Below are positions 51,063 to 54,849 of a stretch of 54,849 bases of DNA, piece by piece. The DNA comes from Paraplanobispora takensis. GTDB taxonomy: Bacteria > Actinomycetota > Actinomycetes > Streptosporangiales > Streptosporangiaceae. The position numbers and the translations under genes were made by a program. Below the pieces are notes generated by a model. It saw nothing but the letters and a program-made list of their open reading frames with translations. It searched no databases and was not told where the DNA came from. The stretch's first letter is position 1. Every line of letters begins with the position of its first letter. Location of the stretch: NCBI RefSeq assembly GCF_016863195.1, contig NZ_BOOK01000063.1, forward strand, positions 1 to 54,849, in the 5' to 3' direction.

Positions 51063-52172
51063 ATGACATCCAGATCATCCGTTTCGCCATCGGCAGGCCG
51101 AGCAGGACTCGCGGCGCCCCGGACCCCGTACCGCCACCGGCCGGCGGTGACGCTGACCGGTGGCGTGACTGCCCTGGTCGCGCTCCTCGCCGGGTCCGCG
51201 GTCCCCGCCGCCCGCGCCGCCGTACAGCAGGCCCCCGTCGCCCATGCCGCCGTACACGAGGCCGCCGCCACGGCTCGTCTCTCGGCCGACGGTCCCGTCG
51301 GCTTCGCCTCCGTCGACGCCCTGGGCCGCGACGGGACCACCGGCGGTGCCGGCGGGCCCACCGTGACCGTCACCACGGCCGCCGGACTGAAGGACTACGC
51401 CGGGCGGCGCGGGCCGTACATCATCCGGGTCTCCGGGCGGATCACGGTCGACGACATGATCACCGTGGTCGCCGACAAGAGCATCCTCGGGGTGGGATCG
51501 ACCGCGGAGATCACCGGCGGCGGCCTCCAGCTCGGCTCGACGACCCGCCCGGGCAACAACGTGATCATCCGGAACATCAGGTTCACCGACGCCTCGGACG
51601 ACTCCGTCAGCGTCACCAACAAGGCGCACCACGTGTGGATCGACCACAACGACTTCTCCGGCGGCCACGACGGCCTGCTCGACATCAAGCGGGAGTCGGA
51701 CTTCGTCACGGTCTCGTGGAACCGCTTCCACCACCACAGCAAGACGCTGCTGCTCGGCCACTCCGACACCTACACCGCCGACATCGGCAAGCTCCGGGTG
51801 ACCTACCACCACAACTTCTTCGACGGCACCGACCAGCGCCACCCCCGGGTGCGCTTCGCCGAGCCGGTGCACGTCCTCAACAACTACTACCGCGACAACG
51901 CCCTGTACGGCGTGGCCTCGACGGAGAACGCCGGGGTGCTGGTGGAGGGCAACCACTTCGAGAACGTCGCCCACCCCGTCTACGTCGGCTACGACAAGAG
52001 CGGCCCCGGCCGGGTCGTCGAGCGCGGCAACCGCTACGTGAACTCCGGCACGCCCCAGACGGCCAGCACGGTCGTCGAGCCGCGCACCTACTACGCCTAC
52101 ACCGTCGACGACCCCGGCAGCGTCCCGGCGATCGTCACCGCCGGGGCGGGCGTCGGCAAGATCGGCCTCTGA
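51063..52172 (+). CDS. Secreted pectate lyase (PL1), second copy
   Basis: 369 aa. Long signal region (about 1-52): an Arg/Ser-rich n-region, then AVTLTGGVTALVALLAGSAVPAARA. Single PL1 domain (about 75-369): GFASVDALGRDGTTGGAGG, DDSVSVTNKAHHVWIDHNDFSGG, DIKRESDFVTVSWNRFHHH, RHPRVRFAEPVHVLNNYY (catalytic Arg region) and the family end ITAGAGVGKIGL-like. Without a binding domain it should act on soluble pectate. It follows a LacI-type operator and a 200-base leader. It shares a 51-nt identical stretch (51903-51953) with the third lyase. The ribosome binding site is weak (AAAGCAGAG). Confidence 0.92.
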   Translation: MTSRSSVSPSAGRAGLAAPRTPYRHRPAVTLTGGVTALVALLAGSAVPAARAAVQQAPVAHAAVHEAAATARLSADGPVGFASVDALGRDGTTGGAGGPTVTVTTAAGLKDYAGRRGPYIIRVSGRITVDDMITVVADKSILGVGSTAEITGGGLQLGSTTRPGNNVIIRNIRFTDASDDSVSVTNKAHHVWIDHNDFSGGHDGLLDIKRESDFVTVSWNRFHHHSKTLLLGHSDTYTADIGKLRVTYHHNFFDGTDQRHPRVRFAEPVHVLNNYYRDNALYGVASTENAGVLVEGNHFENVAHPVYVGYDKSGPGRVVERGNRYVNSGTPQTASTVVEPRTYYAYTVDDPGSVPAIVTAGAGVGKIGL

Positions 52173-52185
52173 GCGCACCCCGCGG

Positions 52186-52223
52186 GATCGGTCTCACCGG
52201 TCCCCTCCTCGGCGGGACCGATC
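52186..52223. terminator. Possible hairpin after the second pectate lyase
   Basis: GATCGGTC (52186-52193) can pair with GACCGATC (52216-52223) around a 22-base loop that can itself pair in part. It might attenuate read-through into the third lyase gene. No T-run. Confidence 0.35.
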
Positions 52224-52352
52224 TCCCCTCCCCGGCCGCCGTCCCGGCCACCCCTGCGGCCCGCGTCCGCCCGCCGTACCGCCAGGAAAGACCGCTCCGC
52301 ACCACGAGATCACCCTCTCCCGGCGGGGCGCCCCCATCCGAAAGGCAGGCCC

Positions 52353-53288
52353 ATGCTCCGGACCGTCACCGTCAGAACGACCCGTCGCACCATCCACCCG
52401 GCCGCCCGGCCGACCGGTCCTGCCACCCGTCCGATCGGCCGCAACGGCACCACCGGGGGCGCCGGCGGGCGCACGGTCACCGCCACCACCGCCGGGGAGT
52501 TCCTGGAGTACATCGACAGCAAGGAGACCCTCGTCATCCGGGTGGCGGGCACCATCGCCATCACCAGCAAGCAGGGCGTACGGCCCGACAAGACCATCAT
52601 CGGCGTCGGCACCTCCGGCCACATCACCGGCGGCGGCCTGGACTTCTACCGCTCCCACAACGTGATCGTGCGCAACCTCCGCTTCACCGGCGCCGAGGAC
52701 GACGCCGTCAACGTCGGCCGCGAGTCGCACCACATCTGGATCGACCACAACACCTTCTCCGGCGCGGTCGACGGCTCCATCGACGTGGTGCGCGGCGCCG
52801 ACTACGTCACCGTGTCGTGGAACCACTTCGACCACTCCGACAAGAGCATGCTGATCAGCCACTCCGACGGCGCCGCGGGCACCGACGCCGGGCGGCTCAA
52901 GGTGACCATCCACCACAACTTCTTCGACAACAGCCGCCAGCGCCATCCCCGCGTCCGGTTCGGCGAGCCGGTCCACGTCTTCAACAACTACTTCCTGGGC
53001 AACGAGCTGTACGGCGTGGCCTCGACGGAGAACGCCGGGGTGCTGGTGGAGGGCAACTACTTCCAGGACGTGCCCCATCCGCTCTTCTCGGCGAGCGGCT
53101 ACGCCGACAGCGGGCCCGGCCGGGCCGTGCGGCGCGACAACGTCTTCGTGAACTCCGGCGTCCCCGAGACGGCGGGCAGCGTCGTCGAGCCGCGCACCTA
53201 CTACTCGTACACGCTCGACGACCCGGCGGGCGTGCCGGCGGCGGTTCGGGCCGGCGCCGGCGTCGGCCCGCGGTGGGGCACGCTCTGA
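52353..53288 (+). CDS. Pectate lyase (PL1), third copy, without signal peptide
   Basis: 311 aa. The lyase core is intact: RNGTTGGAGGRTVTATTAGEF, EDDAVNVGRESHHIWIDHNTFSG, YVTVSWNHFDHS, RHPRVRFGEPVHVFNNYF with the catalytic Arg. The first 30 residues (MLRTVTVRTTRRTIHPAARP...) are basic and have no hydrophobic stretch, so no Sec or Tat signal is seen. The usual GFASVNA strand before RNGTTGG is replaced. The C-terminal GKIGL is changed to GPRWGTL. GGCAGG precedes ATG 52353. It lies 180 bases after the second lyase and carries the 51-nt identical tract (53007-53057). Either a cytosolic form or a gene that has lost its export sequence. Confidence 0.87.
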   Translation: MLRTVTVRTTRRTIHPAARPTGPATRPIGRNGTTGGAGGRTVTATTAGEFLEYIDSKETLVIRVAGTIAITSKQGVRPDKTIIGVGTSGHITGGGLDFYRSHNVIVRNLRFTGAEDDAVNVGRESHHIWIDHNTFSGAVDGSIDVVRGADYVTVSWNHFDHSDKSMLISHSDGAAGTDAGRLKVTIHHNFFDNSRQRHPRVRFGEPVHVFNNYFLGNELYGVASTENAGVLVEGNYFQDVPHPLFSASGYADSGPGRAVRRDNVFVNSGVPETAGSVVEPRTYYSYTLDDPAGVPAAVRAGAGVGPRWGTL

Positions 53289-53384
53289 TCCGGCCCGTGG
53301 TCACCGTTCCCCGACGAGAGCGGGTGGGAGCGGGTGGGATCCGCCGCCGGCGGCCGGTCCGCAGGGGTGCCCGGTCGCCGGCGG

Positions 53385-54161
53385 TCACACGGTGCGCAGG
53401 AAGTCCTCGAGGATCTCGTCGAAGACCTCCGGGCGCTCCATGTTGGGATAGTGGGCGGTCGCCTCGATCGAGGCCACGCGGCCGTCGGCGACGACGCGGG
53501 TCAGGCGTTCGGCCATGCCGATGTGGTCGGGGGAGTCGAGGGCGCCGTTGACGGCCAGCACGGGAACGCCGATCCCGGCGGCCCGCTCCCAGGTGTCGCG
53601 CACCGGGACGACCGGGTTGGCCTCGTCGGCGGTGTGCTTGGACATGGTGGCCCTGGCCATCCGGCGCAGGCGGCCGTCGACCTCGGGATCGAGGTCGTCC
53701 AGGGTGCGGTGCGGGCCGGCGGCGAAGGCCATGAACTCCTCGATCGAGGCCTCCAGGTCGCCGGCGGCCATCGCCGCGTGCCAGGCGGTCAGAGCCCGCG
53801 TGGTCCAGGGGTCGGTGAAGTACGGCTCGCTGGTGCCGGCGCCGCTGACGACCACGGCGCCCACCAGGCCGGGATGCTCCAGCGCGGTGTCGACCGCGGT
53901 GGAGGCCCCCATGGAGACTCCGACCAGGACCGCGGGCCCGGTGCCGAGGTGTCCCAGCAGCGCGGCCACGTCGTCGGCGGGCCGGTACGGTCCGGTGGCG
54001 TTGGGGGAGCGGCCGTGACCGCGGGCGTCGGGCGCGATGACGCGATGGCGCGAGGAGAGGGTCCGGATCTGGTCCTCCCACATGCCGTGGTCCACGAAGC
54101 CGCCGTGCAGCAGGACGATCGGCCGGCCGGTGCCGGTGTCGAGCCAGAACAGATCAGTCAT
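53385..54161 (-). CDS. Alpha/beta-fold hydrolase
   Basis: A 258-aa soluble hydrolase: RPIVLLHGGFVDHGMWEDQI (oxyanion HG), RVIAPDARGHGRS, VLVGVSMGASTAVDTALEHPG (nucleophile Ser in GxSxG), VLAVNGALDSPDHIGMAE (Asp) and EATAHYPNMERPEVF (His). It resembles haloalkane dehalogenase / esterase-like members; substrate unknown. ATG 54161 has no ribosome binding site and abuts a TGACA palindrome, so the message may be leaderless. It is divergent from a MarR regulator and presumably its target. Convergent with the third pectate lyase. Confidence 0.9.
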   Translation of the reverse strand: MTDLFWLDTGTGRPIVLLHGGFVDHGMWEDQIRTLSSRHRVIAPDARGHGRSPNATGPYRPADDVAALLGHLGTGPAVLVGVSMGASTAVDTALEHPGLVGAVVVSGAGTSEPYFTDPWTTRALTAWHAAMAAGDLEASIEEFMAFAAGPHRTLDDLDPEVDGRLRRMARATMSKHTADEANPVVPVRDTWERAAGIGVPVLAVNGALDSPDHIGMAERLTRVVADGRVASIEATAHYPNMERPEVFDEILEDFLRTV

Positions 54162-54177
54162 GACAACTAAGGTGTCA
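54161..54177. promoter_or_regulatory. MarR operator 1 (TGACA-N7-TGTCA)
   Basis: TGACAACTAAGGTGTCA begins at the first base of the hydrolase start codon. It is nearly identical to operator 2, 31 bp away, about three helical turns. Binding here would block a leaderless hydrolase transcript. Confidence 0.75.
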
Positions 54178-54191
54178 TTATTTGCACAGAA

Positions 54192-54208
54192 TGACAACCT
54201 AGGTGTCA
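54192..54208. promoter_or_regulatory. MarR operator 2 (TGACA-N7-TGTCA)
   Basis: TGACAACCTAGGTGTCA ends 10 bases before the MarR GTG start and would autoregulate that gene. The same arms and 7-base spacing as operator 1. Confidence 0.75.
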
Positions 54209-54218
54209 TCATGGTGGG

Positions 54219-54692
54219 GTGAGTGAGACAGACCGGGGCCCGGTGCCCGCAGAACCGGCCGACCGGCTCATCGAGGTGTTCGACCTGGTGGGCCCGCTGT
54301 ACCGGCGCGCCCAGCGCAAGGTGGAGCAGGAGGCGCCGATCGAGGGCCTGTCGGTGGGGGTGCGGGCCGTGCTCAACATGCTCCGCGAGCACGGGCCCAT
54401 GACCGTCCCCCAGATGGGCCGGGCCCAGGCGCTGAGCCGCCAGTTCGTGCAGCGCATGGTCAACGACGCGACCGCGCAGGACCTGGTCGGGGCCGTCCCC
54501 AACCCGGCGCACAAGAGGTCCTCGCTCATCCGCCTGACCCCGCGGGGCCGGGCCGCCATCACCGCCGTGATCGACCGCGAGCGCGCGGTGCTGCGCCAGA
54601 TCGACGGCGAACTCACCGAGGCCGAGATCGCCGCCTGCGTCCACGTGCTCTCGCGTCTCCTGCGTCTCCTCGACGACGTCGACGTGGACTGA
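54219..54692 (+). CDS. MarR-family transcriptional regulator
   Basis: A 157-aa regulator: RLIEVFDLVGPLYRRAQRKVEQEA (dimer helix), VGVRAVLNMLREHGPMTVPQMGRAQALSRQFVQRMVNDATAQDLVGAVPNPAHKRSSLIRLTPRGRAAI (winged helix with D-x-R replaced by HKRSS) and a C-terminal dimer helix. It should repress the divergent hydrolase through two TGACA-N7-TGTCA sites. GTG 54219 is the start. A strong terminator lies about 110 bases beyond the stop. Confidence 0.9.
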   Translation: MSETDRGPVPAEPADRLIEVFDLVGPLYRRAQRKVEQEAPIEGLSVGVRAVLNMLREHGPMTVPQMGRAQALSRQFVQRMVNDATAQDLVGAVPNPAHKRSSLIRLTPRGRAAITAVIDRERAVLRQIDGELTEAEIAACVHVLSRLLRLLDDVDVD

Positions 54693-54805
54693 ACCGGCCG
54701 GGCGCGCTCACCCGGCACCCGCGCCCAGCCCGGCCCGGACCGGATCGAGATCGGCCCGGCCGGACGTTCTCGGAATCGGGTGGTGCCGCGCGGAAAGGAA
54801 AGAAA

Positions 54806-54830
54806 GGCCGGTCCCCTCGGGGGACCGGCC
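54806..54830. terminator. Intrinsic terminator at the right edge
   Basis: GGCCGGTCCCC (54806-54816) pairs perfectly with GGGGACCGGCC (54820-54830) around a 3-base loop, followed by the T-rich TCTTCTCT and preceded by AAAGAAA. It can serve the MarR gene and also any gene coming from the right. Confidence 0.85.
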
Positions 54831-54849
54831 TCTTCTCTGTTCGGGTGTC

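Noticed and set aside
50909-53551. An 880-codon plus-strand frame running through the second and third pectate lyases
   Set aside because: Out of frame with both lyases; Arg/Pro/His-rich composition with no recognisable fold.

Overview
The window is high-GC actinomycete chromosome. GC-ending codons, GTG starts, GGAGG-type ribosome binding sites, secreted modular hydrolases with CBM2/FnIII domains and short dense gene groups all point that way. Two methyl-accepting chemotaxis proteins, a c-di-GMP EAL-DICT protein and an MHYT sensor suggest a zoospore-forming member of Streptosporangiales or Actinoplanes-like actinomycetes; the genus is an inference. No rRNA, tRNA, CRISPR array, insertion sequence or prophage was seen, so this reads as accessory chromosome arm or soft-core DNA rather than a mobile island.

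Layout. 1-7.9 kb: a partial gene end, a DUF1801 protein, an amidohydrolase, a YciI-like protein, an orphan 165-aa protein of lower GC, a three-gene ArsR/SRPBCC operon with two GCAACC-N3-GGTTGC operators, an M20 peptidase with a small membrane protein, a decayed siderophore-interacting protein and a lipoprotein. 7.9-16 kb: a UvrA-like ABC protein, a cytochrome P450, a DUF4261-like protein, a GH15 glycosidase and EAL-DICT. 16-22.5 kb: a TetR/FAD-monooxygenase pair with a shared operator, two methyltransferases and a large secreted GH18 chitinase with a palindromic operator. 22.6-28.4 kb: a chemoreceptor, a pair of MEDS-domain partner-switching proteins (MEDS-STAS and MEDS-HATPase) and a secreted metzincin-like protease. 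28.4-38.9 kb: an XRE/DUF2975 pair, a carotenoid oxygenase, a shortened HTH regulator, a SnoaL-like protein, an MHYT sensor, a secreted alpha/beta hydrolase, a WGR-propeller protein, and a secreted protein in an operon with a NarL-type two-component system. 38.9-48.8 kb: an Eis-like GNAT, a second chemoreceptor, a DinB-fold protein, a SMI1-like protein, a GNAT, an ECF41-type sigma factor facing an NAD(P)-binding protein, nitronate monooxygenase, and a coupled FhuF-like / micro-ORF / [2Fe-2S] ferredoxin group. 48.9-54.8 kb: three PL1 pectate lyases around LacI-type operators, and a MarR regulator divergent from an alpha/beta hydrolase.

Many genes sit in small regulator-target pairs whose operators can be read directly: ArsR, TetR, XRE, MarR, LacI-type and ECF41. 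The strongest new leads are (i) a perfect 19-nt element shared, in the same orientation, by the upstream regions of the DUF1801 gene and the UvrA-like gene 10 kb away; (ii) two face-to-face ECF41-type promoters (xGTCACA or close, 16-nt spacer, CGTC) between the sigma gene and its divergent neighbour; (iii) a 21-codon micro-ORF coupled by TGATG and ATGA overlaps between an FhuF-like and a ferredoxin gene; (iv) two adjacent MEDS proteins that look like a ligand-sensing anti-sigma / antagonist switch; and (v) a third pectate lyase that has lost its signal peptide and carries a 51-nt tract identical to its neighbour. Functions are read from translated sequence and memory of families; no database search was run.
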